A stretch of DNA of 64,000 bases, taken from assembly GCA_021234155.1 (NCBI GenBank), contig JAJEKV010000057.1, positions 3,379,821 through 3,443,820 of the forward strand, read 5' to 3'. The translations under genes and the position numbers were made by a program. The stretch is from Isoetes taiwanensis. Lineage: Eukaryota > Streptophyta > Lycopodiopsida > Isoetales > Isoetaceae. Under the pieces are notes generated by a model. It worked only from the letters and a program-made list of their open reading frames with translations. It made no database searches and had not been told where the DNA came from. Numbering within the stretch: the first letter of the stretch is position 1; each line of letters opens with the position of its first letter. Below, one piece after another: positions 20,979 through 31,484 of this stretch.

Positions 20979-21756
20979 GGCTGTGACACTAAGGTGTAAG
21001 GAAACAGACAATGAGGCGCTTGCGGAAAAGGAGACGGCAATGAGGGCGCTAAGGTTGGCGGAGCACTAAGGCGAAAAAGCGAAGTCAGATCGGGCGGCAA
21101 TGGCGGGCGTCGGCTCCGGCGGTCGAAGGCGCTGAAGGCAAGGCGAAATAAAACAACAAAAAGAAATTTGAACGGCCAGTTAACTTTTGAAATTTCAAAA
21201 TTTTTCTTATTAACTTTTTAATTTTTTGTTATTATAAAATAATTATACGGCAGAAATACGCGGGGCATACGGTCGGGCGCCGGCTGTATTATACGTGCTC
21301 CCGCCTCGACTGGGGGTCGTCGAAAAGCAAGCGGCGCCCGGGTTGACCTTGCGGGGCTGCGTTGACTCCCATCTGTACGGTCGGGCGCCGACTGTATTTT
21401 CGGCTCTTCCACCGTGACTGCAAGACGATAAAAAGCAAGCGGCGCCCGAGTTGGTTTTTGGGCCTGCCCTTGACCATTTTTCGCCTGGAGACGACTGTTC
21501 TAGGGTAATTCGAGTACGCCCGACCCAATGGAACTACTTCCTCCGTCATTTGAGCTACCCACTAACATTTACAACTCTTCCAATCTTGGGCCCTCCGGTC
21601 GCCCTATCTTCTTTAAAGCTACAATTTCTTAACTTAACCTAACACCAAAACAAACATCAAAGAGGACTAACAATACATTAACTTAGCCTCCTCCTAACTA
21701 CCGTACTACGAGTTAGTGTTTGGCGCTGCTATGATTTCGAAAAGCAATCAAATCAC
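20979..21756. other. 5' leader of the gypsy element
   Basis: It lies between the primer binding site and the first accessory ORF. The stretch 21260-21470 contains a repeated GC-rich phrase (GGTCGGGCGCCG at about 21271 and 21380; AAGCAAGCGGCGCCCG at about 21325 and 21434). No coding sequence supported. Confidence 0.5.
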
Positions 21757-21757
21757 G

Positions 21758-21769
21758 CCATCGATACCA
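21758..21769 (-). promoter_or_regulatory. Primer binding site of the gypsy element
   Basis: One base after the LTR CA the minus strand reads TGGTATCGATGG, whose first seven bases match the initiator-Met tRNA primer site common in plant LTR elements (TGGTATC). This fixes the inner LTR boundary. Confidence 0.65.
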
Positions 21770-21770
21770 T

Positions 21771-23336
21771 TGTGGACGCTCCTCGATATATATCACTCCT
21801 CGTTAGATACATACGAGGACTTTCCCTCCCATGGCGACCATCTCGCCATTTGCGGCCCCCTCCATCTAACCCGGCCGCCTACATAGAGACGCCGGTGAAG
21901 GGACACGGAGGGGTCATTCGGCCCACGCCTTCGATGGGCTCCTACGTCGCGGAAGCATGAATACAAGGGTTAGCACACAACATAAATCATATACATTTAG
22001 CCACCACGAAGGGTGGCGCATCCATCCAAACATTAACAACAAAAAATATGCATCTAAACTAAGAAAACGCCCAAAACCCAGGTTCTACCCCGGCTCAAAC
22101 TCTAGTGGGGAGCGGCGGCCCGGTACTGGTCTCGGGGAGATCAGCCGGACCGAATCTTGGCATGGCGTTGGGCGGCATAGAACATCGGCTAGGGTTGTCC
22201 ACTCCATCCGCCTCCTCGTACACACTTTGCGGATGGGTCGATTCACGCCATGGCCGCTATAGCCTTCCTGAGACTTGAGACTCAAGGTATCACCCTTTGA
22301 GCCTACTCCGTGTTCATGACACACAGTCCGATTCCCCTTCCAGATCACGGTGGTTCCATGGGTGAGCTAGAGAATACGTGCCGCGATCAGCCCCCCCCCC
22401 AAGATCCGCACCCAGACTTACTCACCCTAATTCTACTCAAAGTGCATGGTGCCCCATACGGTCACACCACTACACCCAGGGGAGTGTCGGACCCATACCC
22501 GGCCCTCTACGGACCACGCCATCGTGCCTAGCCCACCAGGAGTCCCAGGAGCCTTTTATGCTCGTGCAAGACCCCATCCCCTACTTCACCATCAGGTCCC
22601 TTGTCCTGGTGCTAAGCCGGACCATAGCGCCTATGACCCGTGGGCTCTTGTGCACAAAGGAAACTAGTAGGGTGTTAAAGGAGTACTAGGAGCATTCTAT
22701 ACTCAAGCTCAGAGGCCTCTACCTCCCCCTTTTAATCCCTGTTTACTGGAACTACTAAACTAACTCATAGAGACATTCGACCATCCCATAACAGAGCATC
22801 ATTCATAATTGAAAAGTATTCCTAATTACCAAAGAAGGGTTAATCTCAACCCAAAACTAGCCAAAAAGAATACTAGAGTATTATTCTACAATTTGCAAGT
22901 TAAACTACCACTAACCGAGTTTCGGGCCGGACCCGTTGTCAAGGGTGCTTCCATAGTCTTTATCTTGATCGGGTAGCAACATGTGTAGAGGGTGTCTTGG
23001 CGATTGGGGAATGTTCAGCAACTGTGCTTTGAGCGCTTAGCTGCTCCTTGGTGCTGGCGGGGTCGAAATTGGGGGCAGGATGGGGGTGGCGCTGCCTTGG
23101 GTGGCTCAGTTTAGAAACCCCCATGCTGGCCGCTCAGGTCATGCCAAATTTTCCTTCCCACCATTAGGTGACTTAATAGCAAGTATTTAGATAATTATCC
23201 TTTATAATTAATTTAACATAGCTAATTAAATCCCTTGTGGCCAACCCCCTAGGTTATCATACCCCAGGTGGCGTATCTATACCGAGTGACGTGTCAATAT
23301 ATTTATACGTACACCGTATAATTACTTGGAACGTCA
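21771..23336 (-). repeat. 5' LTR of the gypsy element
   Basis: About 1566 bp, beginning TGACGTTCC at 23336 and ending CCACA at 21771 on the minus strand, followed by the primer binding site. Its start matches the partial 3' LTR at 1-156. The outer flank is CAAAA at 23337-23341; the matching target duplicate would lie outside the window. Confidence 0.75.
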
Positions 23337-24019
23337 CAAAAAGCAAATTGGTCATCCAATCACTGGTATCCCTATTGTTTTTAAAAAGCATGTATGATAT
23401 AGCATCAGACAAGCAACGTAACAAGCTTTGAGGATAAGGATTTGATCATAATGTACTAGCCCTATTTAAAAATTTAATACTTGTTTCTATACCGTAGTAC
23501 CATAAACTGCATAATCCGTATGACAGAGTGTCTCATGCACGAGCTCACATAGATACAAGTTACACAATATAAGATAAATCCATAGGTAACATCAATGCTA
23601 AGTATGCTATTAAGAACTAAGACAAATCAGAAACTAAAAACATATGTCGCCTCACATTGTGCATTCTGGGACAATTACGGTTCATGAGTTCAAATTTATT
23701 GCCAAGACTAACTCCGCTAAACGACATTGAACGATTGAGTTCGAATTTGTACTCAATAACGATTGAAGTTATTTGTGAAGAATATTTTAATCTAGAACAA
23801 CAAATATTAGATGTTAACGTTAGCTCATGATGACTATGGCTTGCCATAACATTATATGTTTAATAGTAATAATATAAAATTTTTGCCGGGAAATAGTTGG
23901 AAATAGCTCACCTGACAGAAAACAAAAGTGTTGTTCAGAAGGCAACTGGTGGTCGAGAAGAACCGCATCACAGGTCTGGAGACCCGCACGCAGCACGTAG
24001 AAGATGGCCTTGGCCTGGC
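23337..24019. other. Flank of the gypsy element, nothing recognised
   Basis: AT-rich sequence without a convincing coding frame or RNA gene on either strand. Confidence 0.4.
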
Positions 24020-24260
24020 ACACTTGAAGAGAGAAGAGAGAAGAAAGGGAGGAGAGAGAAGAGAGAGGAGAGAGAAGAGAAAGTGGGAGAAGAGATGCAG
24101 AAGGGAGAGAGGAGAGAGAGGAGAGACAAGAAAGGGAGGAGAGAGAAGAGAGAGGAGCGAGAGCAAAGAGAATAGAGAGAAGAGAGAGGAGAGAGAATAG
24201 AGAGTACAGAGAGAAGGGGAGAGAGAGCAGAGAGAGGAGAGACAGGAGAGAGAGATGCTA
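24020..24260. repeat. GA-rich low-complexity tract
   Basis: Almost pure purine on the plus strand (GAGAGAAGAGAGAGGAGAGA style), imperfect. The open frames over it are artefacts of composition. Confidence 0.85.
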
Positions 24261-24296
24261 GAAAAGGGAAGGGGCTCAGTCAAAAGTGTTAATGGG

Positions 24297-24418
24297 GTCC
24301 AAATCGAGGCGAGGCCGGCCGGAGGCCGGCCGAGCCGAGGAATACTACAAAAAAGAAGGGCATGGGTTGGTCCAGATCGAGGCGAGGCCGGCCGGAGGCC
24401 GGCCGAGCCGAGGAATGA
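24297..24418. repeat. Two-copy GC-rich palindromic repeat
   Basis: The phrase TCGAGGCGAGGCCGGCCGG and then AGGCCGGCCGAGCCGAGGAAT occurs twice about 73 bp apart (from 24303 and 24376). Each copy contains nested GGCCGGCC palindromes. Confidence 0.8.
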
Positions 24419-24539
24419 TGCAAAAGAAAAGGGCCCGGCGTTGTAACGAATGTAACTCCACCCCCATCGACGGCCTGCGTGGAGCCACTTGGCGCGATCC
24501 GGACGGTCTTAACGCACCGTCTCACGCGCCACGTGGCGC

Positions 24540-24665
24540 GATCCTAGGCCCTCCCCCTTTTTCTAACCACTGTCTAAAATTTTATGTTGCATGGTGGATT
24601 CGAACCCAAGTCTAGCCCCCCATACCCCCCAACTCTAGCCACTAAGCCAAGCATTTCTTCTTCAA
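24540..24665 (-). mobile_element. tRNA-like head of a SINE
   Basis: The minus strand reads GGCTTAGTGGCTAGAG (24648-24633, A-box-like) and, about 30 bases on, GGGTTCGAATCC (24607-24596, B box), the spacing of an internal RNA polymerase III promoter. It does not fold as a complete tRNA, since the G-rich stretch between the boxes lacks a clear anticodon arm. A tRNA-derived SINE is more likely than a tRNA gene. The body and 3' end are not resolved. Confidence 0.55.
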
Positions 24666-24780
24666 CAAAATAGGAAGTCCATACTTAGTTAAGGCTGGGG
24701 CAATAGAAATTCATTTGGTTAATTAAAAGCCTTGATCCTAGAACCTTCTAGAATGCTCTAGAATAAAGCTAGAGAGAGAA

Positions 24781-24784
<4 letters not shown>

Positions 24785-24874
<90 letters not shown>
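24785..24874. repeat. (GA)n microsatellite
   Basis: About 45 uninterrupted GA units, flanked by imperfect GA-rich sequence to 24960. All Leu/Ser open frames here are artefacts. Confidence 0.95.
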
Positions 24875-24877
<3 letters not shown>

Positions 24878-26059
24878 GAGAGGGGGGGAATGAGAGAGGA
24901 AAGAAAGAGGGGAGAGAGAGAGGAGAGAGAAAAGAGAGGAAGGAGAAGAAGGAGAGGGAGCGGGCAATGCATGAGACGATGATCACGGTGTCTCGGCTTC
25001 AGTCAGAGGTTGAGGAAGCCACCACCATGGCACGGGAGCACAGCCGCCTTTGCGCATGCCGCATACGCCTTCGGTTCTTCGTGAGTACGATCGAGCAAAG
25101 AAGCCCGCCTCGACGCCAGGCCGGGCTCGAGCACGCCCTCGCTACTCAGAGCCTGGAGCTCCAGGGGTTGTGGGCAGCCATCCATAGACATGGCCAGGGT
25201 CTCCCTACCGAGGTTCATAGTCACCGCAGAGTGGCAAAAGTGTGAGATGGCCAGCAAAGCAGGCCCCGCAAGAGCCGTGGGTTCCCGACTTCCACAGGCC
25301 GAGGACGCGGCTGGCATCGGGCTACCCATTAGCACGCCTCCATGCCGGGTAGCCGGGACCACTTTGCCCGACTCAAGCCACCCCACGCCATCCCGGCCGC
25401 CACCACCACCACCACCCGGCCGGGGCCAGGCCCCGCCCCTTTTTGACCCGCCACAGCTTGAAACTCCAAGCCTTGACGGAGAGGCCACAACTGGGTAGTC
25501 CGAGGCATGCCGTAAGAGGGGAGAGTCTCGCCCACAACATCCAGAACACACATTCTCGATCGGATGACATTCGAGGCAGTTCACATTTCCCTCGAAAGCA
25601 GCCCGCCATGGGGCTCGGGCGGTCGGGGACCAGCATTGTCATATTCCTTCAAGGTTCGCGGATGTGCAAAGTGCGGATGCCATATTGCGCCCGGGGCAAG
25701 ATGCCGAAGGGGACATCCCCCAGTCGTGGACCGGGACCTCACACCGCGACAATGGGAGGCACGCAGATGAGGTTGTCGTGGTCGAGGCATTCGCCACCAA
25801 GGGGTGCCGCAGATTGGTTCGGGCGGGATGCACATTTTTTCGCCCGGCCTCTCTTGCCGCAGACCCGCAGCCCCAACCGCGGTGAGCGTGGCCCTGCTTC
25901 CTTCTCCTACCACGGCCCCCCTTCTCCTGCTCCCTCACGTCCCACGCCCTCTCCCACCACATCGCCTCCGCTCCATCTACTTCTCACTCGACCTTTGCTT
26001 CCCCGTCCTCCCCACATCAGTCGCGTGCGCGCGCACGGCTCACGGCTGACAAATAGGAA

Positions 26060-26930
26060 TTGTGCCTCCGGGTGGTCTCATGGAATTGTCGAGGCTTCCC
26101 TTGGCAGAAGGGGGCCAGTCTCAACTCCGTGGCAGCCGATATGGATCTCATCTTTCTCATGGAAACATGGGAGTCTTTGGGCACAAAGCTACGATCCGGC
26201 TGGTTACCAACATTTCTCGGTCTTCAATACACATGCGAGGACGGAGGGGGTCATGGTGGGGTTGCTTGCTACTCTGGGACAACCTTGGCACATTCGGTTA
26301 CCCTCCGTACATTGCATTGCACAATGTCGGTACTTGTGGGTTCGTGTGCATAATACCAAAGGGCATTTTTCTCGTCAACCAGATTTCCCTCACGCAGAGA
26401 GCACCTTCTACTATCGCAGCCACTCCGATGCGGATAGGATGGACCCTTATGTTGATCTATATGATGACATACAACAGCACAAGCAGTTGGGTAGGGTCGT
26501 CCTTCTTGGGGATTTCAATGCACGGACAGGAGTAGAGCAGCCCATGAGACTTGACCCCCTCGCTGACGATGTCCTGCAGCTACGTCCCGCAGAGGCAACC
26601 TAGCCACGTGGATCGGATGACAGCCAGGTCACTCGCTTTGGCAGACAGTTGCTCCTGTTATGTGGTATTTTTGACTTGATAATTTGCAAGTGCAAGTCCT
26701 CACACCGCGGGCCCGCCGCAAGTGCACATGCGCATGTGACAATCGTGGGGGGTCTAGTCAAGTGGTGGACTATGTGCTCGAAGTTGCGCAAGATATGCAT
26801 CTCATCGATCGTTTCGGGGTGGAGGGCACCGCCGGTCCGGGATGAGGAGGTCGACTCGGATCACCTCCCACTTTATTTGGACATGGTTTGGCAAGCGCTA
26901 GAACCCCACTATGCCAGACCCTCGCCATCC
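26060..26930 (+). pseudogene. LINE endonuclease (EEP fold), frameshifted
   Basis: It opens with VVSWNCRGF (metal-site Asn), then DLIFLMETWES (Glu). After a frame change follow STFYYRSHSDADRMDP and VVLLGDFNARTG (Asp/Asn), then FGRQLLLLCGIFDLIIC and VDSDHLPLYLDM (the SDH motif). All hallmark motifs of an apurinic-endonuclease-like LINE nickase are present in order, but in three frames. Confidence 0.8.
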
Positions 26931-27769
26931 TCGATTCGCGACTAGATTATGGCGGCCGGAGGACTTCTGGCCAGATGCTCATGGGCGCCACGCCGGCGGT
27001 TAGCGGACCCCCACACTAGAGCAGGAGCCAGACCAGTTGACTACTCTATTACGGGATCGCAAATGCCAGTGCTTTTGGACCCCCTTCCCGTGGCGCCGCC
27101 GGGGCGGCAACAACATTTCAGCGTAACCCGATGGTTTGATGCGGAGTGTAAAAACATAAGTGCCCAGTTCAGTCACATTACGGATCCAGTACCGCTTGGA
27201 GCCACCACCGTACCACGCCCATCCAGAAGGAGACAAAGTGGCGGTACCTTGCCGGCATCGTGGGGAGATGTTACGCTCGCTAGACACTCATCCTCCCGAA
27301 CCGTTTGGCGCAGGAGTGCTTGAAGGCCAGCCCGACCCTACTGAGGAGACATCACACGAGGCGGTGGGAGCGATGCCTGGGCTCTATGACCCACCGAGGG
27401 GCCAGCGTGGCCCATACCCCCGGGGATGGTCCCCATTGATTCACCAGAGGAGGAGGATGTTGTGGAGGGCACACAACGGCCGGCTAATGGGAAGGCGGTG
27501 ACCTGGATGGTATCGCGAGGCGAGTTACTCAAATGGGCGGGCAGCCGGTTGTGCCGACCTCACTACCCCGTTCAATGAGCATTGCGGGGAGGTTTCCTCC
27601 GACAATGGACCACAAGCGAGGTTGTCCCCATTCACAAGGCGGGCGACCCACAGCGGTCCGCCAATTAACGGACGATCATGGTCATTCGGTATTTGTCAAA
27701 CTGTTGGTCGGCATTCTCGGCGTGATTGACCCGGCGGGGCGATGCGGCAGATGTGCGAGCCCTCACACA

Positions 27770-28440
27770 AGCGAGCTTTAGACCCCGTCACTCAACGATT
27801 GACCATATCTTTACATCAGCGGCACCGATTGAAGACAAAGGAACCATCGGGCGGACTTGTATTGCCGCTTTGTGGACTTCGAAAACTTTTGATACTGTCC
27901 CCCTGAAAAGCTATGGGCTAGATCGCATCAATCGGGGCTGCCGCTGCCTATCATGCGAATGCCATATCTGTGGCTATGAGAGTTGTTTTGGCGAGATGCA
28001 CCGACGGGCCAAGCATTCACCCGGTGAGTATCGGGTCCGGCGTGGCTGCCCCCTCTCACCAACACTTTTTGCCTCTACATTGATCGCTTAGAGCCCTGCT
28101 TCGAAAGCATGGGGATGGCATACAACTTTTGCACTAGGTCATCCGCCAGCTCATCTATGCGGGCGATGTTGACCTTTCCGCCCACACCCCGAAGCTATCT
28201 GCGGTCTCATCCGGAAGCCCTAGACACATTCAATGGGGCTACGCATGCGCCGTGAATTTGGCCAAGACCGTGGTGGTTCTCATATCCTCTTCACGCCACC
28301 CCACGCCTCCTGCACTCACATATCGGGGACAGCCTGTGGAGGTCACGGCCACCTACAAGTACCTAGGGGTGGAGTTCCCCTCCTCGCCTCTGGGGAGGCG
28401 CCCATCCGCTTGTGACAACAGTCGAAAGCTTTTATGCCAT
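27770..28440 (+). pseudogene. LINE reverse transcriptase, frameshifted
   Basis: Motifs in order are SFRPRHSTIDHIFTS, then a decayed catalytic block A (SKTFDTVPLKSYGL), RGCPLSPTLFA and LIYAGDVDLS. In the last one the catalytic YADD is changed to YAGD. VNLAKTVVVL and YKYLGVEFPSSPLG follow. The motif set identifies a non-LTR RT; the changed catalytic box and frame breaks make it inactive. Confidence 0.8.
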
Positions 28441-29200
28441 GCGTAACAACAGTCACCGTGCAGAGCTCTATGATTGGGGACATCGGGCCACATGTATTTC
28501 GCAATCGGTCGAGCCCGCCCTTCTTCAGATGGGGTCGAGGTTTGGGGCCCGGTCGTCTCTTTGGCGACTGAATGACTTGGAGCAGTGTGTAAGGCATTCT
28601 TAGCACGCACTTGGGTGAAACCTTCAGTCCCCTATCAGATTTTGCCGCAGAAATCGGATTCTTGCCGCTTCACGGCAGCCCTTGATGGACACATCGCCTA
28701 TTTTCGAAAAGTGGTTAATATGGGTGATGCTCGGCTCCCGCACTGGCTTACGCCAGGGGCAATGGGCCCAGCCGCTCGGGCCCTGTTGGAGGGGTAAGAG
28801 AGATGAGTGGTTCGCCAGATGGAATGTACAGGAGCATAGGTGCGTCGCAGGTGGACCACGAGAGGCCGATCGTGGCGGCCCCTCTGGGAGTACCTGGATG
28901 CTTGCTTCCTTGGCAAGCTCTGGGACCCCCGCGCTCTAGAGCAGGTCAAAATGGCCCATTACAAGGAGCACATCAACCCCGTGTTAGCCCGGGCCCAGCT
29001 CTCTACCCGTTCCCGGTACCCCCGAAAAAGCAATGACTCATTGCCTCCATTCGCCCGAGTGCCCACCATCTTCGAGATCGAGGCGGGGTGGATTGGGAAG
29101 CCCCGCGGGAGACCGGGGCTCTGTCGGTCTTTGTCAAACGGGTGCCATTGAGGATGAGTCTCACACTTTCCAGAGTTGCCCAGCATTCAGTCAGATCCGG

Positions 29201-31484
29201 GCCTGATATAAAGGCTCTTATTGAGGAGCTTAAGAAGCAAGAGAAGGCAAAATCAGTAGTAAATTGTGGATTTGTTGAGGTGGAGAATGACCCATTTCAG
29301 CAAGAAGAAGAGATTGGAGAAGTGAATGCAGTTACAAGATCACAAAATGTGGTTCAAGAACCAAGAGTAGTGCCGATAGCGGAGAAGACTAAGACCACTT
29401 TTCCAAAGGCTTTGAAGGTGTCAGCACCTAAGAAGGTGCAATTTAATGTGCTGCCCACAGAACAGTTTCAGTCTATAGCAGAAAATCAGCCCATAGTGAT
29501 GCCTCCTATGGTGGATGAGGAAATGCAAAATGAAGACGATGTGATCAGCCAAGTTTTGGCCACTAAAGTGACACTTACTTTGGAGCAATTGATGCATTAT
29601 TCTCCAAATTTGTTGCAAGAGTTAGGAGGAAGAACAAAATCAGAAATTTCAGTCCAACAAATCATCTCAAATGATACCAATAAGAGTAGAATGGAGCCAC
29701 CAGCCCGGCAATCCAAGGATCCAAGGCCATTTCTTTGTGATGTGAGTATTAATGGATATTTAATCAAAGACGCCAACATAGATACTGGCAGCGGAGTGAA
29801 TGTAATGCCTTACCATATAATGCTTCAAGTTGGATTGAAAATGATGGAACCGACAACTGTGATGCTCAAAGCATTCAATCAAATGAAGGTGCAACCTATG
29901 GGAGTCATAAGAAATGTCTTATGCAAGGTCTATGAGATGGAAGCAATCTTGGATTTCATGGTTTTGAAATTTCCAGAGAGTGTGCATGCTGAAACTTATA
30001 CTTTGTTGCTGAGTCGTACGTGGTTAGATGCCGTACAAGCTGAGACTTCATGGAGGAAGCGTGAAATGAACATCTTTCAAGGAGAACACAAGGTTACTAT
30101 AGATCATCCTCTGAAATCAGCAAAAGGTACCTTTCTTTGCAATCCTTCTTTGAGCAGCCCGCAGTTAGAAATCAGCAAAGAGAATGCTATGGTGTCAGGG
30201 CAGCAAGGTCTTAGTTGTTTTCATGTCTTGGAAGTGGGTGACAGGGAAGATAAGACTTTGTACAAGTGGTTAAAAGGTACCCAAATTTCAGAAATATGTC
30301 ATTTACAGCAGCAAGTTACAGATAAGTATATCCAAAGACTTGAAAGTATTAGTGAAGGTGAGTTACAAGAGACTCTTGTAAACATGCAGGAGGAGTCCAT
30401 TCAAAGACCCATTGGGGAGACTTTATTTCAGCAAGGTATTGATCAAGATCAAGTAGAGATGTTGATTTTGACATCAAGCATGGATGGGGTCAGCAGAAAT
30501 CAGCACACTATGGAAGGACAAATGTATTTTGATGGTGCATTCTCTAAACTCAAGAATTATGGAGGTGTAGGAGTATTTCCGATATATGGGCATAAGAAGA
30601 AGATTGTTACATTGAGTATACCATGCAATGCAAGCAGTAATAATGAGGCTAAATATCATGCACTTATTCAAGGGATGACTTTGGCACAGAAGAAGCATGT
30701 TGATTGTTTGACTATTTTTGGAGACTCTTTGTTGGTGTGTCAAAAACTTATGGATCAATTTCAGGTTTTAAGTGCTAATTTGAGAGGCTTACATCAACAA
30801 GCCATGGATTTGAAGTCCTATTTTCAGCAATGCATTGTGGTACATGTTCCAAGGGAGCAAAACAGTGTGGCGGATGCTTTAGCACAATCGGCAATGGTGC
30901 AAGCAGCTTGGTGGCATGTGCAAATTCAGGAGGATGAGGTAAATCACATCAGTCCATGTTCATTACAGTCACCACAGTCACCACATTCACCACATTCATC
31001 ACCAGAACCACATTGTCATTACAGTCACCACATTCACCACAGTCATCACCTGCACCACATTCATTACAGTCGCTACATTTACCACAGTCACCACATTCAC
31101 CACAATCACCACAGTCATCACAGTCACCACATTCCTCACCACACTCACCACATTCATTACAGCCACCACATTCAGTCAAGAACATCAATATTTCTCAAGG
31201 CAATCAAGAAGAATTGGTTACTATTGGAGGCGATCTTACTCAAGGAGGAGCGTGATTTGATATCTTTGTTACGAGAATTCAGAGATGTTTTGGCAAGACA
31301 TTACAAAGAATTGAAAGGCATTCCACCGGAGGTTGTGGTTCATACCATTGATTTGAAACAAGGATCAAAACTAGTCCAACAAGCTCAAAGGAGAATGAGT
31401 CCAGCAATAGAGGAGCAAGTAAAGGTTGAAGTCATGAAGCTTTTGGAGGCAGGATTTATTGTACCAGTGCCAAATTCAGATTAG
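29201..31484 (+). pseudogene. Gag remnant, protease, extra RNase H and RT N-terminus of the Tat-like element
   Basis: The open frame carries a charged gag-end region and a retropepsin with active site NIDTGSGVNVMP (about 29778-29812). A second RNase H follows: MYFDGAFSKLKNYGG (about 30522) gives the first Asp, SSNNEAKYHALIQGM the Glu, IFGDSLLVCQKL the next Asp and NSVADALAQSA the last acid. All four acidic positions are kept. After a 240-bp His-coding minisatellite the RT connector begins (LREFRDVLARHYKELKG, about 31270). The frame ends at a TAG where the family normally has Trp (after VPNSD), so it looks like a single G-to-A change. Confidence 0.82.
30950..31185 (+). repeat. In-frame CACCACATTCA-type minisatellite
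   Basis: Imperfect tandem units built from CACCACATTCA and CACCACAGTCA keep the polyprotein frame open and encode Ser/Pro/His and then His-rich sequence (HHSHHSHHIPHHTHHIHY style). Related units are also at about 34400-34470 inside the 3' LTR. Confidence 0.85.

Larger units (their letters stand above)
1..23336 (-). mobile_element. Ty3/gypsy chromovirus-type retrotransposon with extra ORFs, interrupted by a nested DNA transposon
   Basis: Read on the minus strand the order is 5' LTR (21771-23336), primer binding site, leader, coiled-coil ORF overlapping a histone H3-fold ORF, two unrecognised ORFs, gag with zinc knuckle, protease, RT, RNase H, integrase, chromodomain, polypurine tract and the first 156 bp of the 3' LTR, which leaves the window on the left. 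The two LTR starts share about 85 identical bases (1-85 and 23182-23266) and then diverge by small changes, so they belong to one element. Integrase is split: its 5' part ends at 13274 and resumes at 1535, with an 11.7-kb insertion between. Frameshifts in pol make this copy non-autonomous. The layout, domains and LTR match are seen directly; the clade name rests on the chromodomain. Confidence 0.88.
24975..29200 (+). mobile_element. GC-rich decayed LINE
   Basis: This plus-strand block, clearly more GC-rich than both flanks, holds endonuclease motifs from 26060, RT motifs from about 27770, and a C-terminal Cys/His segment (IEDESHTFQSCPAFSQI, about 29150-29195). The coding is split by many frame changes and stops. 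The start is not defined; the (GA)n tract lies just upstream. At about 29200 it stops abruptly inside its C-terminal domain and gypsy coding begins with no poly(A). The RT style (FRPRHSTIDHIF, TFDTVP) differs from that of the L1-like element at 54.6-61.3 kb. Confidence 0.75.

Noticed and set aside
20979..21011. Upstream ATG of the coiled-coil ORF (11 extra codons)
   Set aside because: The ATG at 20978 has the better protein start; the extra codons look like leader sequence.
24596..24648. A tRNA gene on the minus strand
   Set aside because: A- and B-box-like words are present, but no acceptor stem or anticodon arm can be drawn.
24758..24986. Leu/Ser-repeat open frames
   Set aside because: They are readings of the (GA)n tract in three frames.
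30950..31185. CRISPR-like array
   Set aside because: There are no unique spacers; it is an imperfect coding minisatellite in a plant retroelement.
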